Positions 40,823 through 51,946 are shown, counted from the first letter of the stretch. The stretch is DNA of 64,000 bases from Catellatospora methionotrophica (GCF_011297335.1 NZ_JAAOTJ010000001.1:744001-808000); one strand, 5' to 3'. Notes: generated from the letters alone by a model not told the origin. Translations and numbers: made by a program.

Positions 40823-41634
40823 AGATCCTCCAGCGCCACTGGCTGCAGATCGGTGTAGTCGTTGTTCTCCCCGCCCATCGCCCAGATGAAGGCGTACGAG
40901 CCGGTGCCGACGCCCGAGTGGATCGACCACGGCGGCGAGATGACGGCCTCGCGGTCGCGCACGACGAGGTGGCGGGCGGCGCCCGGCTGGCCCATCAGGT
41001 GGAAGATCCGGTCGTTGTCGGCCAGGTCGACGTACATGTAGACCTCGGTGCGCCGGTCGTGCAGGTGCGGCGGGAACGTGTTCCAGACCGAGCCCTCGGC
41101 GATCACGGTCACGCCGAACTGGAGCACCGCGGTCTGCAGCTCCTGGCCCCAGGCGTAGCGGTAGAGGCTGCGCTGGCTCGCGCCCTGCGCCGTGCCGAGC
41201 TTCACCGGCTCGATCGCGGCGTGGCTCAGCAGGGCGGTGGGGTAGGTCGCGTGCGCCGGGGAGGAGACGAAGTAGAACGCGGCGTCGGCACCGGCGAACA
41301 CGACCTCGCTGCCGCGGCCGACGTACAGCCCGTCGAGGTGGCCCAGTTCGAACTTCTCGCCGTCGACCAGCACGTGGCCCGACTGGCCGACGTTGATGAT
41401 GCCCAGCTCCCGGCGGGTCAGGTGGGAGGGTGTGCCGAGCACGTCCCAGGCGGGCAGTTCGAGCCGGCCCGCACCGGGCACCGCACCGCCGACGACCAGC
41501 CGGTCGTCGTGGGTGTAGACCCCGTGCACCTCGCCGGTGCTGAACAGGTTCTCGACGAGAAAGTTCTTTCGCAGGTCCGCATTCGTCGCCGTCTCCACGC
41601 TGGACGGCGATGCGGAGTGCCTAACCTCGATCAA
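40819..41634 (-). CDS. kduI: 5-dehydro-4-deoxy-D-glucuronate isomerase
   Basis: A 271-residue KduI. The zinc site is visible as PPHLHDRRTEVYMY (two His and a Glu) and SIHSGVG (third His); FLVENLFSTGEVHGVYTHDD and YVGRGSEVVFAGADAAFYF are family blocks. It isomerises 4-deoxy-5-ketouronate to DKII, the step before KduD. The start is a TTG with GAGGAG five bases upstream and no better alternative. It is the first gene of the operon and is divergent from the IclR gene across a spacer with several GTTCAC-type boxes. Confidence 0.93.
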   Translation of the reverse strand: MIEVRHSASPSSVETATNADLRKNFLVENLFSTGEVHGVYTHDDRLVVGGAVPGAGRLELPAWDVLGTPSHLTRRELGIINVGQSGHVLVDGEKFELGHLDGLYVGRGSEVVFAGADAAFYFVSSPAHATYPTALLSHAAIEPVKLGTAQGASQRSLYRYAWGQELQTAVLQFGVTVIAEGSVWNTFPPHLHDRRTEVYMYVDLADNDRIFHLMGQPGAARHLVVRDREAVISPPWSIHSGVGTGSYAFIWAMGGENNDYTDLQPVALEDL

Positions 41635-41649
41635 AACTTCTCCTCGTTT

Positions 41650-41743
41650 GTGAACCCGGTTCCGCTATGTGAACTGACCGCGACCATACCTATGGCCCCG
41701 ATCACGAGTCAAGGGGCCGAAGTCGGTCCCTCCATGTGAACTG
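41650..41743. promoter_or_regulatory. Candidate IclR operators between kduI and iclR
   Basis: The word GTTCAC (read on the minus strand) occurs three times: 41650-41655, 41669-41674 and 41736-41741. The last two lie within a common ten-base word CAGTTCACAT (41667-41676 and 41734-41743). The same ten-base word and a perfect palindromic form recur near 43002-43078. The position between divergent starts suits an IclR repressor. Confidence 0.6.
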
Positions 41744-41802
41744 TGGTTTAGTGTTGTACGCCGGGTACGTGCGAACATGGTTGATTGATGAGGAGGCCCG
41801 CG

Positions 41803-42594
41803 GTGGACGCGGACAAAACGGTCAACGGCAGCTCCGGCACCTCGGAGGTCAAATCAGCCGCGCGTGTCCTCGACGTCCTGGACGACATAGCCGCCAACGG
41901 CCCCGGCACCCAGCTGCAGCTGGCCACCCGCCTCGGCATCCCCAAGAGCAGCCTGCACGCGCTGCTGCGCACCATGTGCGCGCGCGGATGGCTCGACACC
42001 GACCAGACCGGCAGCGTCTACCGGCTGGGCGTGCACACGCTGACGGTCAGCTCCGCCTACATCGACGGCGACCCGGTCCTGGCCCGCGCAAGCGCCGTGA
42101 TGGACGAGATCGCGGCGGCCACCGAGGAGACGGTCCACCTGGGCCGCCTGGAGGGCGCCGAGGTCATCTACACGGCCAAGCGCGAGTCCAAGCACCCGCT
42201 GCGCATGTACTCCGCCGTCGGCCGCCGACTGCCCGCCTACAGCACCGCGCTCGGCCGGGCGATGCTCGCCGAGATGCCCGAGGACGTGCGCGGCACGTTC
42301 GTCCCGCACCAGATCAAGGCCATCACGTCCCAGACGATCACGAACCGCGACGTCCTCATCGCGACCATCGACAAGGCCGCCCAGCTCGGCTACGCGGAGG
42401 AGACCGAGGAATCCTGCCTGGGCGTACGCTGCTTCGGCGTCGCGCTGCCCCTGTCGCACCAGTCGGTCGACGCCCTGAGCATCGCGGTCCCGATCAGCCG
42501 GCTCAAGAAGGGCCGGGAGGACTTCATCATCGAGACCCTGCTGAGCGTCAAGGCCCGCCTGACGGCGATGCGCGACAACCGCCTCGCGCGCTGA
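41803..42594 (+). CDS. IclR-family regulator of the uronate operon
   Basis: A 263-residue IclR regulator: N-terminal winged helix (SAARVLDVLDDIAANGPGTQ, LATRLGIPKSSLHALLRTM) and C-terminal effector domain (VHLGRLEGAEVIYTAKRESK, YSTALGRAMLAEMP, CLGVRCFGVALPL). The IclR group includes KdgR, the repressor of pectin and uronate genes, which fits the neighbouring kduI/kduD. The GTG start at 41803 follows AGGAGG by six bases. It is divergent from kduI, so it probably represses the operon and itself, being released by a sugar acid such as 2-keto-3-deoxygluconate (inference). Confidence 0.92.
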   Translation: MDADKTVNGSSGTSEVKSAARVLDVLDDIAANGPGTQLQLATRLGIPKSSLHALLRTMCARGWLDTDQTGSVYRLGVHTLTVSSAYIDGDPVLARASAVMDEIAAATEETVHLGRLEGAEVIYTAKRESKHPLRMYSAVGRRLPAYSTALGRAMLAEMPEDVRGTFVPHQIKAITSQTITNRDVLIATIDKAAQLGYAEETEESCLGVRCFGVALPLSHQSVDALSIAVPISRLKKGREDFIIETLLSVKARLTAMRDNRLAR

Positions 42595-42737
42595 CGCGCC
42601 CTCTTCACGGCGGTGGGGCCGACCACCCACCGGTCGACCCCACCGCGCCACCCGTCCAGGCCGCTGCCGACAGGCGTCGGTAGCCGCGCGTGCGCACCGC
42701 CCGGCCGCGCCGAGCCACGCGCACCCCGACGGCGGTG

Positions 42738-42962
42738 TCAGCCCTTGTCGAGCGCGGCGATCACACCGGCGCGACTGGCGTCCTCACTGGCCAGCACGCC
42801 GCCGTTGGCGACGACGTCGGGCGTGATCTCGGTGAACACCATGCGGACGTCCTGCGCACGGGCCCCCAGGATCTCGACGGCATTGTCGGTCACGGCCCGC
42901 GCGAACGCCCTGCGCTGCTCGACTGACCTGCCCGCGAGCAGTTCGACGGTGATGTTAGGCAT
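42738..42962 (-). CDS. 4-oxalocrotonate tautomerase-family protein
   Basis: A 74-residue tautomerase beginning MPNITVELLAGRSVEQRRAF. After Met removal the catalytic N-terminal Pro is exposed. The helix VEQRRAFARAVTDNAVEILG and strand VRMVFTEITPD match the family. GGGGAGGGCGCA before the ATG fixes the start and excludes an upstream extension. Although small and separate, it carries in front of its start the same operator words found at kduI, which suggests a role in the same sugar-acid pathway, perhaps keto-enol tautomerisation of an intermediate (inference). Confidence 0.88.
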   Translation of the reverse strand: MPNITVELLAGRSVEQRRAFARAVTDNAVEILGARAQDVRMVFTEITPDVVANGGVLASEDASRAGVIAALDKG

Positions 42963-43001
42963 TGCGCCCTCCCCAAATGGCTGTCCACGTGATGGACCTG
43001 A

Positions 43002-43078
43002 GTTCACTGATGTGAACGCACGCTACCGCGCCGCCTGGTGCGTCGCAACGCAGGACAGCACCCCGGTCCAGTTCACAT
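43002..43078. promoter_or_regulatory. Palindromic GTTCAC boxes upstream of the tautomerase gene
   Basis: GTTCACTGATGTGAAC at 43002-43017 is a perfect 6-4-6 palindrome 40 bases upstream of the tautomerase ATG. CAGTTCACAT at 43069-43078 is identical to two words in the kduI/iclR spacer. The copies point to a shared regulator. Confidence 0.6.
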
Positions 43079-43186
43079 ACTTGACATTGGTTCGACCTGT
43101 TGGTCGAATCACTGCGACCCCCGCGGCGGCGAGCCCGCGCACGGACCCCCGGCGAGCCGACTCGTCCTGAGGCACGAGGATGCGAC

Positions 43187-43957
43187 ATGCGGCGCAACGA
43201 CATCGGATCCGCCCTGGTCCCGGCCGTCCGGCACCACCGCCGCTCGGCCCGGACCCTGACCTGGCGCGTCACGCGGGTCAGCGCCGCGGCGCTGACCGTC
43301 GGCGTGTTCGGCTTCGCCTCCCCGGCCGCCGCCCACGTCAGCGTCACCCCGTCGACGACCGCGGCCGGGGCGCACGCCGTCCTGCAGTTCAGCATCGGGC
43401 ACGGCTGCGGGGACTCGCCGACCACCAAGGTCACCATTCAGATCCCCGCGCAGATCACCGCGGTCACCCCCACCCGCACAGCGCTGTGGACGATCGCCAA
43501 GCAGACCGCGACCGTCGACCCGCCCGCCGTGGACGCCCACGGCAACAAGATCACCCAACGGGTCGCCTCGGTCACGTTCACCACGCAGACCCCGCTCCCG
43601 GACGGCTACCGCGAGGTCCTCGAACTCACCGTCCAGCTACCCGAAGCCGCCGGAACCGCGCTCGTCTTCCCGACCATCCAGACCTGCGAGCAGGGCGAAT
43701 CGGCCTGGATCGAGGTCCCGCAGGACGGGCGGAACGTCGCGGAACTCGAACTGCCCGCGCCGAGCTTCACCACCACCGCCCCCACGGCGGGCACCGCCCA
43801 CCACCCGGCCACCGGTGACGCCCACGCCATGCAGCCGCCCGCCACCGCGGCTGCCCCGGCGACCGATCGCGCGCTGACGCTCGCCGCGCTGGCGGCCGGC
43901 ATCCTCGGCTCGATCCTCGGCGGTGCCGCGCTAGTACGACAGCGCCGCAGGCCATGA
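43187..43957 (+). CDS. YcnI-type copper-associated membrane protein
   Basis: A 256-residue exported protein of the YcnI (DUF1775) family. The signal peptide ends at SPAAAHV; the mature N-terminal His (HVSVTPST) is the known copper-binding residue in YcnI, together with a conserved Trp/Glu area. The domain blocks GCGDSPTTKVTIQIPAQITA and QTPLPDGYREVLELTVQLP are diagnostic. A C-terminal helix (about 229-250) anchors it in the membrane. GAGGA precedes the ATG at 43187. Its stop overlaps the CopC-CopD gene by four bases, the arrangement known from Bacillus ycnI-ycnJ. Confidence 0.92.
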   Translation: MRRNDIGSALVPAVRHHRRSARTLTWRVTRVSAAALTVGVFGFASPAAAHVSVTPSTTAAGAHAVLQFSIGHGCGDSPTTKVTIQIPAQITAVTPTRTALWTIAKQTATVDPPAVDAHGNKITQRVASVTFTTQTPLPDGYREVLELTVQLPEAAGTALVFPTIQTCEQGESAWIEVPQDGRNVAELELPAPSFTTTAPTAGTAHHPATGDAHAMQPPATAAAPATDRALTLAALAAGILGSILGGAALVRQRRRP

Positions 43958-45618
43958 CCGGACGGCGGTCACGGCGCATCAGGGCGACGACACTGCTGGT
44001 GCTGGTCTTCGTACCCGCGATCCTGCTCGGCTTCCCGCAGCCCGCCCAAGCCCACGCGCACCTGCTCAGCAGCACCCCTGCCGAAGGCGCGGTGCTGCCC
44101 AGCCCGCCCGACCGGGTCCTGTTCACCTTCGACGAAGCGGTCCGCGGCGTCCCCGGTGGCGTCCAGGTCTACGGACCACAGGGGGAACAGGTCGAGGCGC
44201 GTCCGGCCGTCACCGGGACCGAGCTGGAGGTCGCGCTGCCCGCCCGGCTGAACAACGGCACGACCGTGATCACCTGGCGGGTCGTCTCCGAGGACGGCCA
44301 CCCCATCAGCGGCGCGCTCACCTTCTCCGTCGGCGCGCCCACCCCCGTCAAGACCCCGGCCGCGAACGGCTCCGACAGCACCCCCGCAGTGCCCTGGACG
44401 CTGACCGTGTCCCGCGTGTTCGGCTATCTCGGCCTCCTGCTCGCCGCCGGGCTCGTCGCGTTCGCCACCCTGTTCCTGCCCGCCGACCCCGGCCTCGACC
44501 AGCCCCGGCGCCGCCTGGCCAGGCTCGCCCGCGCCGCCGCGGCCGTCGCCGCCGTGGCCTGGCTCGCCGCGCTGCCGATCACCGCGGTGTACCTGCTCGG
44601 CGGCGGACCTTCGCTGCTCGGCGAGGGAGCCACCTGGTCCTCCGTGCCGCTGACCGAGTACACCGTCACCGCGGCCGTCGTCGGCGGACTGGCGCTGGCC
44701 GTGACCCTGCTCGGCCCCGGCCCGGCACCCCGGCGCACTGCGGCGGTGGTCGCCGCCGCGCTGGCGGTCACGGCTCCCGCGCTGGTCGGGCACGCCCGCG
44801 CGGCGAGCCCCGAACTGCTCGTCGTCGGCGCGGATGTGCTGCACCTGCTCGCGGGCGGCGTCTGGCTCGGCGGGCTGGCCGGCCTGGCGCTGACCCTGCC
44901 GACGATGTCCGGTCAGGGCACCGTCGCGGCCGGGGTGCTCGCCCGGTTCTCCAGCGCCGCCGCCGGCGTCCTCGCGGCCCTGGTCGCCACCGGCACGCTG
45001 CTCGTCTGGCGGATCCTCGGTTCGTGGACCGCGCTGGCCGACACCGGCTACGGCCGCCTCGTGGTGGCCAAGATCGCCATCGCGCTGGCCGCCATCGCCA
45101 TCGCGGCATGGAACAGGTGGTCGCTGCTCCCCCGGCTCCAGCACGCGGCGAGCAGGACCCGTCAGGCGCACGTGCGACCGGTGGCCCGCGCCACCGCGAT
45201 CGAGGGCGTGCTGCTCGCCGTCGCCCTGCTGGTCACCGGATTCCTCGTCGACACGAGCCCCGAGGGCGGCACCCGGCCCGCGAGCGCGTCGACCGAGGCC
45301 AATCCCGACACCCGTGACACGACCCTGGGCGACATCAGGGTGCGGGCCTCGCTCACCCCGCTCACCCGCGGCCCCAACACCATCACCCTGCGGCTGAGCA
45401 CCGCGACCGGCGAGCCCACCGAGGGTGTCGCACCACCGGTGGTACGCCTGACCGCCGACGGGGCGGCACTGGGCGCCATCCCGCTGACACAGGTGTCGGC
45501 GGGCCACTACACCGCGCAGGTCATGCTCCCGGTGGCCGGAACGTGGCGGATGCAGGTGTCGCTTCGCGTCAGCCAGTTCGCCAACCCCGTGGGTGAGCTG
45601 GAGTTCACCGTCAGCTGA
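43954..45618 (+). CDS. CopC-CopD fusion copper transport protein (YcnJ-like)
   Basis: A 554-residue protein. After a signal peptide the CopC domain (about 34-127) starts with HAHLLSSTPAEGAVL, whose first His binds copper, and includes SEDGHPISGALTFSV. CopD follows as eight or so helices (about 145-430) with LLVVGADVLHLLAGGVWLGG. A soluble outer domain (445-554, YtkA-like pattern) ends it. The complex with YcnI is thought to import or handle copper. ATGA overlap with ycnI gives coupled translation. No CsoR- or YcnK-type regulator is adjacent. Copper supply could matter for the copper-radical oxidase 10 kb away (speculative). Confidence 0.92.
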   Translation: MTGRRSRRIRATTLLVLVFVPAILLGFPQPAQAHAHLLSSTPAEGAVLPSPPDRVLFTFDEAVRGVPGGVQVYGPQGEQVEARPAVTGTELEVALPARLNNGTTVITWRVVSEDGHPISGALTFSVGAPTPVKTPAANGSDSTPAVPWTLTVSRVFGYLGLLLAAGLVAFATLFLPADPGLDQPRRRLARLARAAAAVAAVAWLAALPITAVYLLGGGPSLLGEGATWSSVPLTEYTVTAAVVGGLALAVTLLGPGPAPRRTAAVVAAALAVTAPALVGHARAASPELLVVGADVLHLLAGGVWLGGLAGLALTLPTMSGQGTVAAGVLARFSSAAAGVLAALVATGTLLVWRILGSWTALADTGYGRLVVAKIAIALAAIAIAAWNRWSLLPRLQHAASRTRQAHVRPVARATAIEGVLLAVALLVTGFLVDTSPEGGTRPASASTEANPDTRDTTLGDIRVRASLTPLTRGPNTITLRLSTATGEPTEGVAPPVVRLTADGAALGAIPLTQVSAGHYTAQVMLPVAGTWRMQVSLRVSQFANPVGELEFTVS

Positions 45619-45623
45619 CAGCC

Positions 45624-45663
45624 GCCGCTGACCTGCCCGTTCAGGGGTGGGCAGGTCAGCGGC
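45624..45663. terminator. Terminator between CopC-CopD and GH97 genes
   Basis: A 15-bp perfect inverted repeat (GCCGCTGACCTGCCC at 45624-45638 and its complement at 45649-45663) with a 10-base loop between convergent genes. Confidence 0.8.
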
Positions 45664-45675
45664 GTGGGCGGGACC

Positions 45676-47946
<2,271 letters not shown>

Positions 47947-48007
47947 TCACGCATCGCCGAAGGACGTGAACAGGAGCGGGTCCATGCGGCCCTGGCCGTG
48001 CTGAGGG

Positions 48008-48039
48008 TCGCTCAGCCAGGGTCGACCCCGGCTGAGCGA
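48008..48039 (-). terminator. Terminator after the small secreted protein gene
   Basis: TCGCTCAGCC (48008-48017) pairs with GGCTGAGCGA (48030-48039); the loop itself contains the palindrome GGTCGACC. It lies just past the stop of the minus-strand gene ending at 48056. Confidence 0.7.
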
Positions 48040-48055
48040 TGGGGAGAGTCTGTGG

Positions 48056-48481
48056 TCAGCAGAGCACCGGCCACCCACCGAGCGAGCAGGTCGCCGGGAT
48101 GAAGGCATCGGAGTAGGCGTAGCTCGTCTGACCGCTCAGACTCAGCCCCACTGTCGCCGACAGGACCCGGTCGCCCTGCACGGCAGGGATGTATTTGGTG
48201 CAGAACGGATCGGTACTGCCGCAGCCGTAGGAGTTGCTCGCGGTCGCTCCGCTCACCGACCAGGAGAACGTGGTGCCCGGTGCGGCACCGGTGACCTGGA
48301 ACGAGACGACGTAGGTGAAGGCTGCGGTGCTCGTGCCACAGGAACTGGTGTAGCCACTCGGGCCGGGCTGGACGCGGCAGGCCGCGCTTCCGGTGACGGC
48401 GTACGCCGGAGAGGTGAGGGCGAGGGACCCTGCGACAGCGGTGAGCAGGGCGACGGTCAGGGCTGCTAGTCGTGCGCGCAT
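48056..48481 (-). CDS. Small secreted Cys-rich protein of unknown function
   Basis: A 141-residue exported protein: signal peptide to SPAYA (about residue 28), then about 113 residues with six Cys (in AACRVQ, SSCGTS, YGCGSTDPFCTK, ATCSLGG and the final VLC), probably three disulfides. The pattern of Ser/Thr-rich strands suggests a compact beta fold. No family is assigned. GGAG six bases before the ATG at 48481 and the position of the signal peptide exclude the longer frame from 48568. Confidence 0.65.
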   Translation of the reverse strand: MRARLAALTVALLTAVAGSLALTSPAYAVTGSAACRVQPGPSGYTSSCGTSTAAFTYVVSFQVTGAAPGTTFSWSVSGATASNSYGCGSTDPFCTKYIPAVQGDRVLSATVGLSLSGQTSYAYSDAFIPATCSLGGWPVLC

Positions 48482-48968
48482 CAGTGACTCCAGGATCGGG
48501 GACCGGATAGGACGGAACATCATTGTACTTAAATGTCTCGACATCTTGGGATCCTGGATTTTGCTCACCGGCGCGCGCGTCGCCTGGAGACGCGGGAGCG
48601 GTTCGCGAGTGAGCCAGCATGATCACGCCCCGCATGTCTGGTCGCCGCCTGGAGCCGCACACCGCCGCAAGCGCCGAACCGTGACTCACCTTCGGCGATC
48701 TCGCCGCGCGGCGGCCGGACGGCCGTGGTGCCGACTGCCCGGCCACTCGTCATCAACCGGCGCGACAGCGGATTTCCATACACGCATGCTGAATTCGCAA
48801 TAATCACTACAACAGTGAATGATGCGAGAATCACTCCCATCTCTCATCAGATCCTATTGCAGCCAAACAATCTCTCCCGAGAGACGCATCCCCCCACATA
48901 CATTGACGCATAGGGATGTTCCAATAAGGATGGACGCACATCGCTCCCCCCAACCGAAGGGAAGTCTT
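48482..48968. other. Long AT-richer divergent spacer of 487 bases
   Basis: The spacer between the small secreted protein and the protease gene. The part from about 48770 to 48930 is clearly poorer in GC than the surroundings, with stretches such as CAATAATCACTACAACAGTG. It must hold the protease promoter, but I could not pick convincing -35/-10 boxes. No RNA gene or frame with coding character was seen. Confidence 0.4.
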
Positions 48969-49979
48969 GTGAGTCCCATCTCGAAATGGTCAGCAGTGAC
49001 CGGCCTGGCGGCCGCACTCGTGCTGACCAGCGCGACGGCAGCCCTGGCTGACCAGCCGACCACCGTCGCCGACCGCAACGGAAACATCACCGCGGTCAAC
49101 CGCACCATCGACGGCCGGCCCGTCACCAATGAGGCGGCCGCGAAAGAGGTCGTCGCCTATTGGACGCCCGAGCGCATGGCCGCCGCCGTCGACCTCGACT
49201 TCGCCCGGCCCAAGGCGACCGGCAAGGAAACGAACACCACGTCCAAGCCGAACGGGAAAGCCGGCACGATCGCGCCGGTGGCACCGCGCATGAGCGTCGA
49301 CCGCGGCGCGAATCTGCTCAACGAGTCGCTGGCCATCGGCAAGCTGTACTTCAACACGCCCTGGGGCGGCTCGTCGTGCTCGGCCAGCACCGTCTCCAGC
49401 GGCAAGCGCCGCCTGGTGATGACCGCCGGGCACTGCGTGCACAGCGGCGGGGCCGGCGGGTCCTGGTACGGCAACTGGGTGTTCGTCCCGCAGTACCGCA
49501 GCGGCAGCCAGCCGTACGGCTCGTTCGCGGCCTACACCGTGGCGACCCGCTCCGCGTGGGTCAACAGCGGCAGCTACCCCGAGGACATGGCCATCGTCAT
49601 CATGAACAACGGCGGCTACTGGGGCCTGAAGGTCGTCGACACGGTCGGCGGGCACGGCCTGCGCTGGAACTGGGGCTACGGGCCGTACATGACCGCGATC
49701 GGCTACCCGTCCAACCTCGGCGGCGGTGAGATCCAGTGGTTCTGCCAGAGCGGCACATGGCAGGGCCACGACCAGGTGATCCGCATGTACTGCCCGATGA
49801 CGTACGGCTCCAGCGGCGGCCCCTGGCTGCAGGAGTACAACGACGCCACCGGCTACGGGTACATCAACAGCGTCGTGAGCCACGGTGACAACCCCGGCAA
49901 CGGCGAGTTCGACGGCCCCTACTTCGACAACGACATCAAGAGCCTCTACGACTACGCGGAGGCCCTGTCCCCCGCGTGA
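48969..49979 (+). CDS. Secreted trypsin/V8-like serine protease
   Basis: A 336-residue exported protease. The signal peptide ends at TAALA (about residue 27), followed by a propeptide-like region to about 110 and then a chymotrypsin-fold domain. The triad is visible: His155 in TAGHC, Asp206 in PEDMAIV and Ser282 in YGSSGGPW. Cys137 and Cys156 probably form the usual disulfide near the active site. Similarity is to the V8/glutamyl-endopeptidase type common in Streptomyces and relatives. The GTG start at 48969 has AAGGGAAG upstream; earlier in-frame starts (48930, 48819) lack a good site and misplace the signal peptide. Confidence 0.88.
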   Translation: MSPISKWSAVTGLAAALVLTSATAALADQPTTVADRNGNITAVNRTIDGRPVTNEAAAKEVVAYWTPERMAAAVDLDFARPKATGKETNTTSKPNGKAGTIAPVAPRMSVDRGANLLNESLAIGKLYFNTPWGGSSCSASTVSSGKRRLVMTAGHCVHSGGAGGSWYGNWVFVPQYRSGSQPYGSFAAYTVATRSAWVNSGSYPEDMAIVIMNNGGYWGLKVVDTVGGHGLRWNWGYGPYMTAIGYPSNLGGGEIQWFCQSGTWQGHDQVIRMYCPMTYGSSGGPWLQEYNDATGYGYINSVVSHGDNPGNGEFDGPYFDNDIKSLYDYAEALSPA

Positions 49980-50009
49980 CCGGTGAGCTGACGCTTCGCA
50001 CCTGAACCA

Positions 50010-50043
50010 CCGGTGAGCCCTGGCCCAGGCCGGGGCTCACCGG
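50010..50043. terminator. Hairpin between protease and unknown operon
   Basis: CCGGTGAGCCC (50010-50020) pairs with GGGCTCACCGG (50033-50043). It lies between convergent genes and overlaps the last codons of the minus-strand gene ending at 50037. Confidence 0.6.
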
Positions 50044-51296
50044 GCGTCGCGCCGCCGGCGTGCGCTCTCGAAGTCGGCGACGTCAGACATCCAGGGACCG
50101 TACGGTTCGAGTGCGGCGCAGCCGCCGCCGACGAAGGCGCTCAGCAGCTTCCGGTATCCGCCGATCCCGTCGACCAGGCCGTACTCGACCAGGTATTCCG
50201 GTTCCGATCCGGCTTCGCCCTGTCGCACGGTGGTGATCCGGGCGACGGAGTCCGCGTAGAGGTGAAGCTGGATCCCTTCGCCCATCGCCTCGTCCTCGAT
50301 GGTGAACACCTCGTTGTCCCCGGCGTGGCGATCGGTGACGAACTCCCAGAACGCGGCCGAGGCGGTGCGGGAACCGTCCCGCACCCACTTCTTCTCCCCG
50401 CCCTTGTCATCGGTGAACGTCAGCGCCGTCTTGCGCGCACCCTCACCGAGGTCGGCAGCCTCGTCCTCATCCTCGACGGGCGTGTTCCTGGAGCGGCCCG
50501 CGGCCTCCGAGCACATCAGGAAGCTCACCGTACGCACCGCGTCGTCGGCGAGTGCGGGGTGTTCACGGCGTACGGCCGTCTCGACCGCCGCCGCCATCCG
50601 GTCCCAGTCGCGCTTGTCCGTGGCCCGCTTTCCGCGCCGTGGATCGAGTCCGATCCGCATCCCGGCGCACGCCTGCTCCGCGGTGGCGATCACGGCCAGG
50701 ACCTCGGGCAGCAGCGCGGGGTCGACGGCGTCAGGCAGCCGCTTCGGGATCGTCGAACCGTGCACGTACTGGCCTGTGTACCGCAGCAGCGCGGCGTCGA
50801 GCGGGCCGAGGACGATTCCGCGCTCGGCGCGACGGCGGTCCGCGAGATACTCCTGCGCCCGCTTCTGGTCCGCCTCCGCTGTCGCGGTGCGCATCGCCGC
50901 GCAGACCTGACCGCGCTCGAGCAGTGCGATGTCGGCCCCGTGGGTGATGAGCCGGCTCTTTTCCCAGGGTATGCGCCGAAAGAGCGCGTCGACGTCCGCG
51001 GGCGCACCGAGCAGGATCGGGTCCAGGAGCGCGACGGCGGCGTTCTCGTCGAGCGCGCCCCGGGTTCCGGCGGCCTCGCACAGCGGCAGGACCGCGCTCC
51101 ACAGCAGCAGGTGTCTGGCCAGGTCGTCCTGGATCACCGCGAGATGGGCCGGCCCGATCGGGAAGGTGAACGTGCGGGGATCATGGTTGGCGTCGGCCCC
51201 GGCGCCGAGCATCAGCCTCAGCTCGCCGTCCTCGCGGATCACCTGCGGGATCCAGCCGCTGCGGCGCGTGAAGACGACGTCGTGTCGCCCTGTCAT
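50037..51296 (-). CDS. Hypothetical protein, second gene of an unknown two-gene operon
   Basis: A 419-residue soluble protein that I do not recognise. It begins TGRHDVVFTRRSGWIPQVIR and has a Leu/Asp-rich centre with FTFPIGPAHLAVIQDDLARH, an Arg/Glu-rich helix QKRAQEYLADRRRAERG and an acidic linker EDEDEAADLGEG. The last third looks like a separate alpha-beta domain (FWEFVTDRHAGDNEVFTIED). No signal or membrane helix. Its ATG overlaps the TGA of the upstream gene (ATGA), so both are made together. The GTG at 51302 is a less likely start. Confidence 0.6.
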   Translation of the reverse strand: MTGRHDVVFTRRSGWIPQVIREDGELRLMLGAGADANHDPRTFTFPIGPAHLAVIQDDLARHLLLWSAVLPLCEAAGTRGALDENAAVALLDPILLGAPADVDALFRRIPWEKSRLITHGADIALLERGQVCAAMRTATAEADQKRAQEYLADRRRAERGIVLGPLDAALLRYTGQYVHGSTIPKRLPDAVDPALLPEVLAVIATAEQACAGMRIGLDPRRGKRATDKRDWDRMAAAVETAVRREHPALADDAVRTVSFLMCSEAAGRSRNTPVEDEDEAADLGEGARKTALTFTDDKGGEKKWVRDGSRTASAAFWEFVTDRHAGDNEVFTIEDEAMGEGIQLHLYADSVARITTVRQGEAGSEPEYLVEYGLVDGIGGYRKLLSAFVGGGCAALEPYGPWMSDVADFESARRRRDAR

Positions 51297-51946
51297 GACC
51301 ACCGCGCGAATTCGGTGTCCAGACGCGGGTCGGTGCGCACCCAGACCTCGCCCCCGGCGCCCTCGACGGGAGCCTCGACGCGGCTCAGGCCGAGGAATTC
51401 GATCAGTTTGAGCAGCTCGGCCCGTTCGGCGCGGTCGTCGTCGGCATCATGGGAGTCGAAGAAGATGTAGTACTGGTCAGTCGGGTCGACGATGCCGGAA
51501 TTGGACCAGATCCGAGCGACCTCCTCGATCGCCGCCGCTTCCGTCGTGAAGGTGGCGGCGCGGGCGGTGCCGCGGGTCTCCGGTGACGCGTCGAGGTCGT
51601 CGAGGTCGCCGAACCACTGGCCGAAGCGGTCGAGTCCGCCGAATCCGTTCTCGAAGAACAGCATCGCGCTCGGAAGGTAGCGATTGGGCCTGTCGACCTT
51701 GAGGTACTCCGACCGGGGCTGGTCGCCATCCTTGCTCCGGGAGATCACCCCGGCACCGGGCATGAGCACCAGGCGCTGTCCGGCCGGCTCGTCCGTGACG
51801 GTGTATGTGTCGGACTCGCGGCCCCGGAAGAAGTCAGAGAACGCCATGTAGGCCTCTTGCGCGTCGCCCACGGTGACCTGCTGGTCGTTGCCGTCACCGA
51901 CGGCGAAGACGAACTGTTTCGGGCCGGGTTTGTAGGGACGCGCCAT
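51293..51946 (-). CDS. Hypothetical protein, first gene of an unknown two-gene operon
   Basis: A 217-residue soluble, acidic protein of no recognised family. It starts ARPYKPGPKQFVFAVGDGND and includes EAYMAFSDFFRGRESDTYTV, MLFFENGFGGLDRFGQWFG and DQYYIFFDSHDADDDRAERA. Aromatic and Asp-rich strands suggest an alpha-beta fold. GAAGGAAGCAC precedes the ATG. Coupling by ATGA to the next gene suggests that the two products interact, but nothing shows in what process. Confidence 0.6.
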   Translation of the reverse strand: MARPYKPGPKQFVFAVGDGNDQQVTVGDAQEAYMAFSDFFRGRESDTYTVTDEPAGQRLVLMPGAGVISRSKDGDQPRSEYLKVDRPNRYLPSAMLFFENGFGGLDRFGQWFGDLDDLDASPETRGTARAATFTTEAAAIEEVARIWSNSGIVDPTDQYYIFFDSHDADDDRAERAELLKLIEFLGLSRVEAPVEGAGGEVWVRTDPRLDTEFARWS

